From positions 57,513,001 to 57,577,000 of the forward strand of contig JARDYH010000002.1 of assembly GCA_029215795.1 (NCBI GenBank): a stretch of 64,000 bases of DNA. The letters run 5' to 3'. The stretch's first letter is position 1. Each line of letters opens with the position of its first letter. The DNA comes from Anniella stebbinsi. Its lineage: Eukaryota; Chordata; Lepidosauria; Squamata; Anniellidae. Positions 22,338 to 35,226 of the stretch are shown in pieces. Both the position numbers and the translations under genes were made by a program. The notes beneath the pieces are model-generated. The model ran no database searches, was not told the origin of the DNA, and saw nothing but the letters and a program-made list of their open reading frames with translations.

Positions 22338-22735
22338 CTATAACAAAAATAGAGATAACAGCCAAATATGTTAGTGAGACACCCTTAAATTCCCCATTTC
22401 CCTTTTTTTTTTTGTTGTTCTATCTGATTTCTATTTCTATTATATGTATGTATTTATATCTTAGCTGTGGCACACTTCCAAATGCCACAATAATTGTCTT
22501 TTTGTACAACAGTCTAAGAAACAACAAGTTAGCAACTGCTATGTATTTAAAACAAATAAGAAAAAGCTTTGTGAAAAATGATAAAAGATATGGTGAAAAC
22601 AATAAAAAATGCCGCTATATAGAACAGATACCACACAGGATTTAAGAGTAAAAAGAGGTTTTTACTGCTGTTTACCAGACCAAACAAAGCATGCGCTATA
22701 AAGCCACCCTCTAAAGCAAGATCTAAAGAACTTAC
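22338..22735 (-). other. EFNA5: EFNA5 intron 3 (398 bp)
   Basis: The only short intron seen here, from donor gtaagttc (below 22736) to acceptor tttttgttatag (above 22337). It contains no recognised repeat. Such a small intron favours coordinate splicing or exon-4 skipping control, but no regulatory motif was assigned. Confidence 0.93.
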
Positions 22736-22801
22736 TTGCAGGCCGTACAAAGACTTTGAGCTTTAGACAGGACCTCCTCCCATTATCGGGGATTGCTGAT
22801 G
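22736..22801 (-). CDS. EFNA5: EFNA5 exon 3: last strand of the receptor-binding domain
   Basis: The acceptor is ccttgtctcatcaacag above 22801 and the donor is GCAA|gtaagt below 22736. The 66-nt exon reads (S)SAIPDNGRRSCLKL then KVFVRPA, ending with the first base of the Asn codon completed in exon 4. It matches residues 140-161 of ephrin-A5. The Cys in RRSC corresponds to C151, which forms one of the two disulfides of the ephrin fold. The final Ala replaces human Thr. I recall Ala for the chicken protein, which fits a sauropsid. The preceding exon (about 290 bp, the bulk of the ephrin domain) is not in the window. Confidence 0.98.
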
Positions 22802-23124
22802 CTGTTGATGAGACAAGGGATGGGGGTGGGGAAGGGAAAACGTAGTTAGTCTTTATCCTAAAGGCATAATGTCCTACAGTCTTTCTTTTCCCAAGACAAC
22901 ACTTCCACATCACGTCAAGAAAGGTAGAAAGTAAATCAGGGACATTCTGAGCACCAAGTAAACTTTCAGGATAACACCATTGCTCTTCTTCCAAAAGTAA
23001 GGGAAAGTGGCTCAATGGCAATGCAAGATAAGTTAGTGGGAGAGGTCTCAAAACCAACCCACCAAACTCTACCCCTTAACTCAAATAAGCCTCTTCATAA
23101 ACTAAATAGTGTCTATTCTGTTCT

Positions 23125-23157
23125 GAGGGCCAGGATCACAAATAGATCCTGGCCCTC
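23125..23157. repeat. Perfect short hairpin (13-bp stem, 7-nt loop)
   Basis: gagggccaggatc (23125-23137), loop acaaata, then gatcctggccctc (23145-23157), all stem pairs perfect. It lies in intron 2 about 320 bp upstream of exon 3. It is too short for a microRNA precursor by itself. Confidence 0.85.
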
Positions 23158-26100
23158 CGAATACAGCTGAACTGCTGGTCTTGCTTTGGGAAACAAGTTA
23201 TACAACAAATCTGCTTTGTATTGCACACTTTAAATTCCGTGGGTATGGAGCTTGCTCCATGTGGCAAGCTATTTCACACCACAAATAATTCACATTACAA
23301 AAGGGGATCATGTGGGATGCTGACCTAGTAAAACCTAGAGTTCCCACATCGTAGCAAAGGCACATGTATACCTGCCTCTTTTCAACAAAATTTAAATTTA
23401 CAACCAAGCAAATGCTTGGTTATTTGATTCTTGACTCATAACCTTCATATACATATTAAAAACATTCTGAAGGAGCAAGCTGCTCTCTTTTCCATCTATG
23501 ATCTGTCAAACTTGGTGAATCAGAAAGCATAACAAAAGACTTAAGAGCCAAACTTGAAGATACATTAAATCTCCGTACACATTTAACAGCTCTGATTAGC
23601 TTTCACTGGCACACAACCCCCTCCCCCAATCTGGGGGTTCTAATTAGCCTCAGAAGCTTCCCTGCTGAAGCTAATAGCAGGTTAAGGGTGAGGCGTTTTT
23701 CATCATGACTTTGGCATGGGAGGAAAGGATTTTTACAAAGCCCTACCCACAAGGTATAGTTCTAATTCCAATCCCCCTTCCACTATCAACTGCTATTTAA
23801 ATAACAAAAAACAGGCACAATAAAGTATTTTCTAGTTTGGCCCTGAGCTTACAGTTATGATATTGGAACAGGCTTGAAAAACACACTTTTAAGTCAACCA
23901 GACATAGGTCATACTCAGCCTGAGAGTATATCCATGCATAATCACATATTTTGATTTCCTAGAGTTGATTCAAAAACTTTGAAAACGATACAAGGACTGT
24001 AGCATCTCAGATTGCAAGTAAGATGAATCAAATGATCTTCCCAGTTATAAAATCCCTGCACCTGGAAAGCTAGCATGCCTTGTACAAAAGGTTCTAAGCC
24101 CCATTCTCTCCTGCATTTAGTTTTCTCTGGCTTTGCATGAGCAGGGAGAATGTAAAATATGCTAGCTCCTAACAAAACATACTTGCTTTGTTCCTCCAAT
24201 TTTTTCTTTGAGGATGAACAGTCCTGTAAGTACTTTAATCTGTGTTTTTGTGAATGTATGAATAAACTCTAAGAGCAGAAGTCATGGTGGAAGCCAAAGG
24301 TTCAATTCACTTGGCTACTTTTCATATAGCAAGATGAGTACCCATCATTTCCACATGTTCTTTTGATAACTATTCAAAAGTGATCACACTGTAAATATTA
24401 TGAAGGGCTGAGAAGTTTCTGTTGCTACTCCAGCTTGACTGATATCTTAATCTCCTGTCATTATACAAAACTTTGTTTGAGGAACAAATTCTGTTCCAGA
24501 AGTACTGATGTGGTGTTGGATCCAAAGTTGCTCTTCCACAAACAGAACAGCTCCTTCTATTTCATGAATGGGACTGCAATACAGTAGAAGTTCCCACTGG
24601 AGGACAGGTGTGTGTGTGTGGGGGGGTGATTTTAGCCAATTCCCTTTTCCTCCTTCAGTCCATCGTGCCACCTGCCACACTGTTCAAAGGTTTACCAACC
24701 TTCCAAAGCAGATTTTCAGAGGGGCAGAACATTTCCAGTGCTTTATTTTTCCACTAACAATTTTCCATTTCATAAGTTCATTAGTAACTATAATCGATGC
24801 CAACTGCAAATACAATATTAGGCCAGCTTGGTAGTTTCAAAGTTGTAATTAGTGTTTTTCAATGATTTTCCCCAGCAAATATGTGACAGAACACATATGT
24901 CATTGAAATACATGTATGTCTCAGTGTGAAATGGAACTAATAAGTAGTGACAGCGAGACTGAAGGAGCTCAACAATCTGTTGAACTCTGTTGAAATGGAT
25001 GAATGATTGTCAGCATATCATGCACAGTTCTTTGGAATGCTAAAATTAATTAGTACAGCCTTTCCTAACTTGTTTAATTGATGAATTTGCTTTCAAATAT
25101 CACAAACTGCCAAGAAGTATATGCATTGTATCACTGCATGCTGTGCGTTAGTGTGCATCACTGGAAGCTGGAATGATGGTTTGTGGCGTGTCCAGATGTC
25201 AGGCTTTCTATAAAGTTTTGGGAGGCAGGTAGTATAACATCAGGGTTACTATATAATAGCTGCTGCTGTTGATGATATAGCACTGCAAAGAAAAGGGAAA
25301 ATGTCTAGGTGAGTGAAGAAGAAAGATTATGACAATGGATGCCTCCAAGAAGCCAACTGGCCTACCTAAGCTAGCAGGCTTGAAGAGGCTTGGGTTGACA
25401 GTACCCTTGAGACATAGGCTAAAAATGCCACTGAAACACAACCTTGGTAAGGAGCACTGAGGGATGGTATTTGTGAAAGACATGAACAGGAGCTTGATGA
25501 CAAAAAGAGATTAGTTGTTTGTATACACTGCCAGCCAATAACCCACAGCACTAAGCTTCAAGGTAAGTGGGTCTTACAGGGACTTAGGGAAACACTTGCT
25601 TTTAAAAAAAGACACACTACTTTATAAAGCAAGGCTCCTTGTTATAGAGCTACACTTTAGATCATTCCAACTGTTTCCATCCCCCCCAAAAAATGCTACC
25701 TTTGAACATTTTGTTTACAACAAGGTGCATTGTGCACTTAGCTGTGCATACATGCTGTCTGTCTTACTTTCTTTATTAACTACACTGACATCCTATTCGT
25801 TGCTGCACCTTCATGTCACCGATTATCCATTATTGATATGATATAGACTATCAAAGAATAATGAAACTTGATTCATTATATCCAAGGCATATTTGCTGAA
25901 ATGGATTACAGATTTAAGGATGGAGTGGAGAAACCGAGAAAAGGTGAGGGTCTCAAGCAGAGTAAGTCAGTACGTGTTCACCGTGCATGCCTCTTTGAAT
26001 CACAAAGAAAACGTACAGCAATGATGCTTCCCTGCTTTGCCCCATACTCACTGACAAGCAGTTAAGAAGTGCTAACAGCTGGCTTGGCTGTAGGCTCACA

Positions 26101-29100
26101 CTAAATCAAAGCTGGGGGGGGGGCAGATTCTCTACTGACATTTGCAGTAACTGCTGTGTTACAAGGCAGAATCCCACACTCAGTAGGGGCATGCAGGAAA
26201 CTGGATCCTTCCTGTGCCCCCTGATGAATATACAAATCCTACTCAGGCTGTTTAATAAAATAGGAATAATGCATTCCCTACCTAACAACAGCGGCAGAGC
26301 TACACAAGTAAATTGCTTCCCTTGTTAGCCTAAGCAAAAATATGCATTTGTTTATTTCCTGTCCATCCAGTCTTTTAATTGATTTTACAAATGACACAGA
26401 AAGGAGTGTGTAGCATATTCAAAGACAGGCTGTAAGTTTCTACATTCATACTTTGGAAGCTATTCTTTGCTTTTGCAAAATAAAGACAGCATGTGGTTTG
26501 CTGCACTATCTACTTCCTGGTGCATTTTTTACTCTGATACACAGAAAGGCCAGATTTTTCATTGGCTGTCCTTCTGACTTTAACCAGTTTTACCACAACG
26601 AAAGGCACCAAATACATAAACTGCTGCCTGATTACACTTAAGGAGTAGTTTTACCCCTGCCATGGGGCAGTTTTAACCTTTCATGTCCAAACCATATTAA
26701 TGAAAACAGTTTTGCATTACATCGCACAGTGCTGATAGGTAAGAGAGCTGTTTTTGAGATCTTTTCCCAATCTGCAATGACAGCTATATATCTTCCCAAG
26801 AATAAATGCACACTTCTTACAATCTTTATGGCGCCAGATACCAAGAATAAGAATGATATTCACACATACCCACACTATTTAGTAATTAGGGACATCTATA
26901 CATGAGCAGGTTAACTTTCTTCAGTTTTTTTTTCTTGCCTTTTTGCTTCTTTGACTTTGAAACAAAGCTATGATAACTGCAGGTCAAATGAATTAAATAA
27001 ACCACAAGAGTGAAACACTATTAGGTATTATGAACCAGATTCCAAAATGTGAGTTGATTCCAAATGTCTAGAACAAAAATGTGTAAGGTTTACACTGCAC
27101 CCTATTCTTGCAGCTTTTACGTAGAGCAAGGAGTGGTGAGCCCAAGGAATATAAACTCCAACTGATTTGCAACATAGTTTGTGAAGGGGACACTGGAAGC
27201 AAAGGATGGATACGGAATCTCCTTCATCCTTCTCCTTCATCCCCACACTTAATAACATTTAAAAGTATAAATCCTATGGTGACACTGTTGTATTGCTACT
27301 AAATTATGGACCTTCAAAAAGATATTTTAGGGGAATATCTCCCTATTTTTGATAAGCCTAGAATATTTTACAGCCTACTTTGCCCTACCTCCAAAATGGC
27401 CTCCTTGGTTGTAACACACAGATAATCAAGGTTGCTAATATATATATAATTAATATCAAAGCCTCTCAGAGAAACACAAAGCAAGTGGTAGCCATTTAGG
27501 TGCTTGCATGACTTATGTCATAGTCATTTGTCTTGCATTTGCCTAGAAGAGAATCAGCATGGGCCTCTGTTTTTAAAAAGCATAGTAAGTCTCCTATTTA
27601 CTTATAGGGTTCCCTCATCCCACATTTTTTGCTGGAAAGATACAATGAGCAACATTCTATTGTATACCCAGGTCCTATTGTTAGTCCACTCAAAATGTTT
27701 TGTTGAAGAGAGATAATCATAATTTACTCTCTATGAGGGAGACAAGCTAATTTGTTCTGACTACATGTATAATCATTATTGCATAGTTCTCTTTCCTAAC
27801 TGAATGTTGCTTTTGTCTTTCCTTTGTGTATCTGCTGCAACCATTTGAACTAGTGAGGTTTGTCTTAGGATTTCCTTCTCCCTCTCTGGTATGGTGTCAC
27901 ATGGCCAGATGTAAACTCAATGTGCTGAATGATGGTTATGACCTAGAAGCACCTGCTTCATCTTAAAATAACCAAGCAGAAATATCAGCTCCATTAGAAT
28001 GTTGTTCCTTGCTGGGAGAGTGAAATTTGAACCATGAGGTATTTTTCTCTCTTGTCATTCTAAAATAATAGCTGTCTACAAAACTGGAATAGATACCCAG
28101 AAGTCACAAAACCCAGTCAAGCAATCCCAGTCTGCAAGATCTGCAATGTTAAACCACAAAAGACATGAAGGAGCTGAACCAGCCCCATAATAAGTAAGGC
28201 AAGTCTGAAATTGACGTCTAGGCAGTCTTTCTGCCTAAGTGAGTTATAAGAACAAGCTCTTTGGGGTGTGTGAAAAAGTATTTATAGCAATGATTTGCCT
28301 TTAGCCATTTCAAGCACAATACTAGTTTCATTAGTCAAATCCAAGATCCACATAACCTTATATAACCCTCAAATCTTAATTCTGATAGCCGGAAGCACCA
28401 AACTTTCCAATACCCTGTGTCAGCCCCAGAGATTTGGGAAGTTTCATTTTTAAAAACAGCCATCTGCTTCCTCCTTTGTAAAGAAATGAGTTTGTGTGGG
28501 AGCATTAAAAATGCAGTTTCCCATTATGTTTGCCACAGGCAATATTTCTCAATTTGCGGGAGTCAAAAGAAAAGATAGCCTATTAGTTGTTAGCAGAGCT
28601 GAGCCTTTCCCCTGTAGGGTTTGGTGTGATTTACAGTACAACACAAATGTATGTAGATTAGCCAGGTAAATGCAGTATTAAGCATTAATATTCTTCTCAC
28701 AGTGCAAACTGAAAAAAAGTTTCACATTTACATAAATGCTATTGAAGAAGTCTGTTGGAATTTAATGAACCAACAGAAAAGTATGTATGTGTATGATATT
28801 CTGAAAAAGGAATTAATCTTATTGATGAAAATTCTTTAAACTATTTACTAATAGTAAATCAGTAATATGAGAAACCTGAACTCAGACTAGCTATTTGACT
28901 CATAAAGGAATCCTTCAGAAATCTGGGCTCTTAAAAAGATATTTGTGTAGTTTGTGTCTCTACACTGACTCTGCTTTCAACACAAGAATTAAATGTCAAG
29001 TTTTGTCTAAATCTGATTGCTTATGAAGACTACTCGTTACTTGCTCATTCTTGGTACTTGCCTTATCAAGCATGCATCCTGAGTAAATTGCTTTGCTACA

Positions 29101-31350
29101 TAGCCCTAGGAGGTGAAGCATCTTGCTAGCAACATTTGATCTCACCTAGTCTGCCGTATCTCTACATTTAATCATCAATGGGGTCAAGCTACCGACAAAG
29201 TGGAGGATTTTGATGTCTTGAAGAAAGAGACAGGAAGATGCCAGCTGCAGAAGGTGCAGCTCTAACAACAGCTGAGAAAAACTCAAAAATGCTAAGAACA
29301 TCTGCTTTGTAAGTTTTTAAAAAATAAGAGCTTGAGCCAAACACCCAAACACATGCACACGGAAAGCTGATCAGACTGCATCCATCAGCTTTTACAGGGA
29401 ATATTACCACAAGTGCCAGACAATTGGACAGTTTTTATATGCCAGCTGTCAAATACAAAGGCACTGCAGGTAGTTTCTATTTCTTGTAGTCCTACAAAGT
29501 TGTTATCACTAGGGTCATTCAAAAGTGAAATGAGAAGCAGCCTGCATAGATATGTATGCTTGGGTGCTATCAGAAATTGCCCCTTTCCGGCTATCCCAAG
29601 CTGATTCAAGTGCATGGAGGAGGACTGGATCTCTCACAGGTCATCATTCCATGTGTGACAGAGCTCCTGATTGCATCGGGGCTCTATGCAAAGTTTATAC
29701 TCACTGAAAAAGAGGGGAGCAGGGTCCATAGGCATGTTTCTGCTCCTTCCCATATGTGTGTTCAGTCTGTAGGGAATTAATGTCTGCAGAGTAAGGTATC
29801 TTGGGCTGTGTATTGTTACCATGTTTGCTCTGAATATGTTTCTCTATACACATCCACAGACTACTTCTCTTCTAGAATAGAAATAGGAGGGGAGAATTTA
29901 GATCAAATGTGGTATAGGAAAGCATTTCCCACTGTGACCCCAGCTCTATTGTCCTGGAGGACAGGGTTGCATATTCAAACTGGTGGCTGGTACACACTGC
30001 AACACTCTCGAGGGTTAATTAACCCAAGTGGCTTGTCGTGATGTGTAAACACAGTCAGCGTGCCTGTCGGTAAACCTCATGAAGGATGCACAGGAGGAAC
30101 TCTGTAAAGGGGGATTGCGGTAGACTAATAGAACTCAGGGGTTCTAGGACTAATTATTGCCTTCATTAGGAAGACTCATGAAAGTATATGGTGGTACTGG
30201 AATAGAAATTTCCAGGTACACAGGAAGACTATTGTCTTGTCCTGCGTAATGATAGAGGAGGTACAGGCTTTAGGGGAGTTTAATGTACTTATAAAGGACA
30301 GTTGAAATCTCAGGGCTCTCTAAATCCAATCAATAGGTGGACAGTGCTACTTTGATGAGATTAGGACTGGGAAGACTGAGCATTAACATCAGGAGGTCTC
30401 TTGCCAGTGTATATAGAGGAGTAGAGACACACACACCCGTGTCCATTTCAATGGTAGATTTCGGTGAAAAATTTAAAGTGCACTTTTGTCTAGTTTCCTA
30501 TATCCTTTCTAGCTCACCCTCCCAGATAAGCCAAGGTACTTGTGAAAGAATGCACAAAATGGTGGTAGAATAATGCTCTTTGGCAACAGTTATGTAAGAA
30601 ATGTCATGTTTCTAACTAGTATGGGTATAGCTTAACTGTTCTGAATTATACATCACAGCCTCTATTTTGAGAAAAAAAATAAGAATGCCCCATTCTTAGA
30701 GTTTTCTAGTAATCCTAACATCTTGGGTTGTGTGAGTTCCAAACTGTAAATCTATAAGTGAAGTAAAAGTACCTTAAATATTTTAGAGCCTCCTTTTAAG
30801 GGAGTATTGTAAACATGCCCCATTTTCAGCTTGGAATACATATATTTTTAAAAATCAGCTTTTAGATCATGTAAATGTCCTTTATTAATTTTGATATCTC
30901 CATGAATCTGTTAAATGAATTATGCCCAAGCACATCTCAACAGAAAACAAACACCTGAGTTTAACAAGTCAAATGTTTACCTTTCCACATTGTTTTTTAC
31001 TAATTCATTCTAGGCCTCAGTATCTCAAAGTTTCTAATTTACTGTAAGCTACCCATCTGGTTTAAAACTGTAGAACAAAACTGGTTTTCATATCAAAACT
31101 AAGTCAACAACATTCAAACTATTTATGGTTATGCTATTCTAATTATACCAGCTATCCAAAAATTTCTTGATCAGAAGATTTAATACAGTCTAGACCCATA
31201 TTTCTCTCAGGAAAGTCCTTATCTGCTTTAGGGGATGATTTAATACAGAAAACATTTGATTATAGTTGCTGCAATGAAGCCAGATGGCCTTTAAACTTCA
31301 GGACAACATAAAATGCAAATGCCAAGAATTCTATTCTGTATGGTGCTGAG

Positions 31351-31905
31351 TGTCATGACCAGGCCTGTTTCCCTTGGTGTGGGGGAAGGAGTTTCAGTCT
31401 ATCAATCAGAATCAGATTCTGAAGCTGAAGAAACAGGACTAGAAATGTCCCACATTACATAAGAAGTGGAGGAGGTGATTCTCCAAGGCTCTTCACTCGC
31501 CAGGGATGAATCTTCACAAGACCTTATCAGTGAGAACATGAACAACACACAGTCTGTGGGAACTCAAGAATCCTTCAGAGCTAACCGATCCCAGAGTACG
31601 CCATAGGTTCAAACGGGCGGAGCTAAAGGTAGGCAAGAGGTAGTTAGCTCGGCTCGCCTCTCGCCAAAGGCTTCTTCAAAGAAATCCTCCTTGAAGTGAA
31701 AGGATCTTAGGGAAAAGACCACTGCCTTTGTTGAAAGAACAATTGTCTCATTTAGTTTAACCAAGTGATAGCCTGGAGTAAGGTTCCTATGTTTAAATTC
31801 TCTTGAGGTGCAAGATATATTTATTTACTGAATAAAGTTTTGAGGATTACTTGGCAGATCTCTTTATTGTCTCACACTCCAGTGGGAGGGCTTGAAATCA
31901 CGACA
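31351..31905 (+). mobile_element. Solo LTR of an LTR retroelement (555 bp)
   Basis: Starts TGTCATGACC and ends AAATCACGACA, with short inverted ends TGTCATGA/TCACGACA and terminal TG...CA. It is flanked by the exact 5-bp direct repeat ctgag (31346-31350 and 31906-31910). A polyadenylation signal gaataaag lies near 31829, about 75 bp before the 3' end, giving the plus orientation. No internal region or second LTR adjoins it, so it is a solo LTR left by recombination. Whether it belongs to an endogenous retrovirus or a Gypsy-type element cannot be decided without the interior. Confidence 0.88.
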
Positions 31906-32164
31906 CTGAGTTTTACCTTAACTCAAAATGTCCTCACAAATCATTCTATGGATCATGAGGTTCACACTTCGACTAAATATGTTCCAGATTGGCTCAAGAA
32001 AGAAGAAACCTGGAATGTTTCTTCTTATTGACAAAAAAAAAAAAAAAAACCCTTCTGAAACTTATTAAGGGCATCATTTCTTTTCTTTTGGCTATGACTG
32101 AATCTTGGCCCTCCACTTCCTAACTGCCATTAAAAGGGAATGCAGAGGACAGGCTTCTATAAAT

Positions 32165-32380
32165 TAAATAGAAATACAGTATATCATACCTATGTCCAGG
32201 TAATCTATGTGCCTACTCAGTCTGCTGTCCAGGTGCCAAATGCTGTGGAATAACACCAAGATAAGAGCTCTCCCTTTTTAGGTACTTTATCTTTAAAATA
32301 GATTCTGCCTGGTTATCCCTTCAAATAGAGACTCCCTTTGAACAGATAGAGTATTGTCTTCTGTAAAACGGACACATAGG
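32165..32380. repeat. Unclassified interspersed repeat, copy 1
   Basis: Shares catacctatgtccaggtaat-like, ctactcagtctg..gtccaggt, ggtactttatctttaaa and cccttcaaatagag blocks with 34770-34945. The 3' part also recurs at 58910-59040. No open frame or terminal repeat was found. Confidence 0.5.
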
Positions 32381-34399
32381 GCAGGATCCAATAGGGGCTT
32401 GTGTGCATGACTGTGATGTAGTTCTTCTGGGGGTAAGTCACAAAATGAGCAGAAACAAATGTTTCTGGAAGGCACGACCTGCCCCGTCCACAAATGAGTG
32501 TTTGCGCTCATTTTGGGACTTGCACCTAGAACTGCTATGTTGTGGCTGCTCGTGCAGACTGGGGCCTGGTGGGGCTGGCCGCGTGTGCAAGGGCCCTATT
32601 AGATACTATCCACAGCCACAAACCCTTGCCCCCAGGCTTCTAAAGGGTGAGGCCTTTTAGTTATTGCTGTTTTATTCAATTGGGCATTAGAAAGCAGCAG
32701 ATCCCGGCCTACCTTCTTCCTAATTAACTTAATGTAGGGAAGGTATATTCTGATGAAAACATTAGTCCTGTTAGTAACTACCATTTTAAAAAACCCTCTA
32801 AAGCTGTGTGTGAACAATCATGGTATTTTGCTGATTATGAATGACAATCCTGTATATGATACATCAATCTATCTTGTTTTACCGTATCCAATAATTAATC
32901 AATTTATAATTATGTATGGGGAAATTACCACCATTTTGAACTTTTATTATTATAGATTAAAAATGTGAGCAGTCTAGAAAACCTTTTAGCCCACAGGGTG
33001 AATTTTGGTAACATTCTGCTTTTGCAGACAAATTATGAAGTGTACAGTTGGTCAAGGCAAAGCATTTAAGTTTCAATAGAGAGTTACAGCAAATGCTTAA
33101 CTTAGTCTGGAATGCACCCAAAATGTGTGTAAGAAGAAACCATTTAACATTTGTCATTTAGTTAGCTACAAGTGAATCTTATCATTACATATAAATGACA
33201 AAATTAAGCAATCTCTCTTGAGAACACTCGTCCAAGGCCATTATAAAAATTCCTGGGGACACTGTAAGTTCAGGAAAAGGGTTGGTTGAGATCTATTATT
33301 TTTATTAAGTAAAAAATAAAGAGAAAACATAAATAGCAGATAAGGCTTAAACAGTAAGGCTGAGTATATTGAGCCTTTTCTGTCTGGATTCTATGAATGA
33401 TGTCTGCAGAAATATAATGTGCTGTCATACTAAATCAGTCTTGATTTATCTACTGAGTATTCTATCTTCATCATCACCAGATGTTTCAAGTGGGATAGGA
33501 AATTATAGCAAAATCCACCCTGTCCCTCATGAAGAAGTGCAGAAAAACATAAAGTTAACACCCATTATACACAACTATGTGTATTCTAGGGTTTCATTTT
33601 TTTATAAATGCAAAAGTAAATCCATATGCAAAACTAAATCTTCTTCTATTACAATCTGGATTTGTGTAGGTTATGGAAATGAGGCATGTTTAGCACATCT
33701 GCACTTATTTGCTTATGCTTGCCCAACTGATTTTGCTTCTTCAAGGTCCTATTGGAGACTATTAACCCTGACTACTGGAAATCCTCCCAAGCTCAAATTA
33801 AGCTTTCCGAGATCACACTAGTAAGCACGTGAACATTATTTAAGCATGTCTTTAAAGGTATATACAACCCAATGGCAATGAAAAAAGCAACAGATATACA
33901 GGAAAAGCAACAGTGTGATAAGACAAAAATAATGGTAGTGTTGGAAGTAAACATGACAGCTGGTAATGTGATTGGCTTCCCATCAAAGGTTATCAAGTCC
34001 GCAAAGGAAGCAGTCATGCCCTGCAAATCCCATGTCATTCAGATAACTGGGACTTATTCAAGAACTCCTGTGGTTTCTGAAATTTCAGCAGGTATAACCT
34101 ATACACTTTGAAGCAAATCCTAAGGGCTAGAGACTAAAAAGAAAAAAACCCGAAGAGATTCTCAGGAATTCTGTGCGTAACCTCACATCCTGTTGGGTCC
34201 CCCCTATTGAATGGAATCAAAACATACACTGTACTGACTACTGCTTTCTCACACTGAATTCAACTTTGGTATTATGGAGCACAACGGTAGCACTTATTTT
34301 TATTGGATTTCCTACTATGACTCCAAGTTCTTTTCTTAGTTTTGCCCCACTTCACACTTTCACTGAAGTTTCATTTGGCTTTTGTTCCTTATTCAGCTA

Positions 34400-34545
34400 G
34401 CTTAGAGAGATCTTTCTGGAGCTTCATAGGCTGCTTGAGATTTATTTGGTGTAATTTGCAAATTTGGCCACTTCACTGTTCACTTCTGACCTCAAATAAT
34501 TTATGAATAAGTTAAAGGTGCTGCCTCCAAAACAGTTCTTTAGAA
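34400..34545 (-). pseudogene. CR1-like LINE RT fragment, antisense
   Basis: The minus strand reads LFINYLRSEVNSEVAKFAN, then YTK-stop. This corresponds to the LFNIFINDL...EVAKFADDTKL catalytic region of CR1 reverse transcriptases, with the second Asp lost. It is a short dead fragment. It differs from the YADDTQL-type L2-like copies elsewhere in the window. Confidence 0.75.
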
Positions 34546-34690
34546 CGTAAGAACAATTCGGATGGAACAGAGCAAAGGTCCTTCGAGCCCACCATCCTTT
34601 TTCTGCAGTGGACAACTATATACCTCTGGAAACCCCACAAAAAAGGACATGAAGCAATAGCTCTCATCTACTAAATGAGGAAAGGCATCA
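34546..34690. repeat. Interspersed repeat fragment (family also at 43205-43420)
   Basis: Contains agaacgtaagaacaattcgg, agcaaaggtcc..cgagccca and acaaaaaaggacatgaagca. The 43205 copy has ataaggacataagaagagtc and ctatctagtccagcattctg. These are diverged copies of a widespread reptile repeat. The class is not determined. Confidence 0.5.
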
Positions 34691-34769
34691 CCACAAACGA
34701 GAGCACTGATTTGTTAAAAAAAAAATGAACATGCTAATATGTGTTTATAGATGCAAATTTAGAAATAGG

Positions 34770-34945
34770 TAACATGAGATACATCTCACCATAGTTGATG
34801 ACCTGTATGTCTGCTCAGTCTGTGGTCCAGGTACTAACTGTCACTGGGCAATTTCAAGACTCCTGCTGTTTCTTCTTATGGTCTTTTATCTTTAAAGCAG
34901 ACTTGGACTGGACACCCCTTCAAAATAAAGGATGGCTTCAAATAG
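34770..34945. repeat. Unclassified interspersed repeat, copy 2
   Basis: Aligns with 32165-32380 and 58890-59040 (tgctcagtctgtggtccagg, cttatggtcttttatcttta, ccttcaaaataaaggatgg). It is directly followed by the motif ttggacttcaactcccatca near 34975-34995. Confidence 0.5.
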
Positions 34946-35034
34946 AGCAGGAGTGGGCAGAAGGACTTGACTTTTGGACTTCAACTCCCATCATTTCTGA
35001 CCACGGGCCATGCTTGTAAGGGCTTAAGGGAGTT

Positions 35035-35226
35035 TGAAACTTAGGAAACTGCCATATACTGAGTCAAACCATTGGTCCATCTAGCCCAGTAATGTCAACA
35101 CTGACTAGCACTGACTCTACAGGGTTTCAGGCAGGAATTTTTCCAGCCCTATTTGGAGATGTTGGGGATCAAATCTGTGACCTACTGTATGCAAAGCATG
35201 TGCTCTGCCACTGAGCCATCGCCCCA
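35035..35226 (-). mobile_element. tRNA-derived SINE, antisense, best-preserved copy
   Basis: Minus strand: A box gatggctcagtggcagagc, then catgctttgcatacagtagg, B box agatttgatcccc, body ctggaaaaattcctgcctga, ccctgtagagtcagtgc and gggctagatggaccaatgg, ending ggcagtttcctaag. The two boxes and their spacing are those of a tRNA-type polymerase III promoter. Related copies are at 13690-13890 and 14185-14275. Confidence 0.85.

Noticed and set aside
23125..23157. microRNA precursor
   Set aside because: The stem is only 13 bp with no extended pairing outside it.
25208..25560. Additional exon near 25300 (…atgtctag|gtgagtg)
   Set aside because: The donor-like string is not paired with an acceptor or a peptide that fits ephrin-A5 or any family I know.
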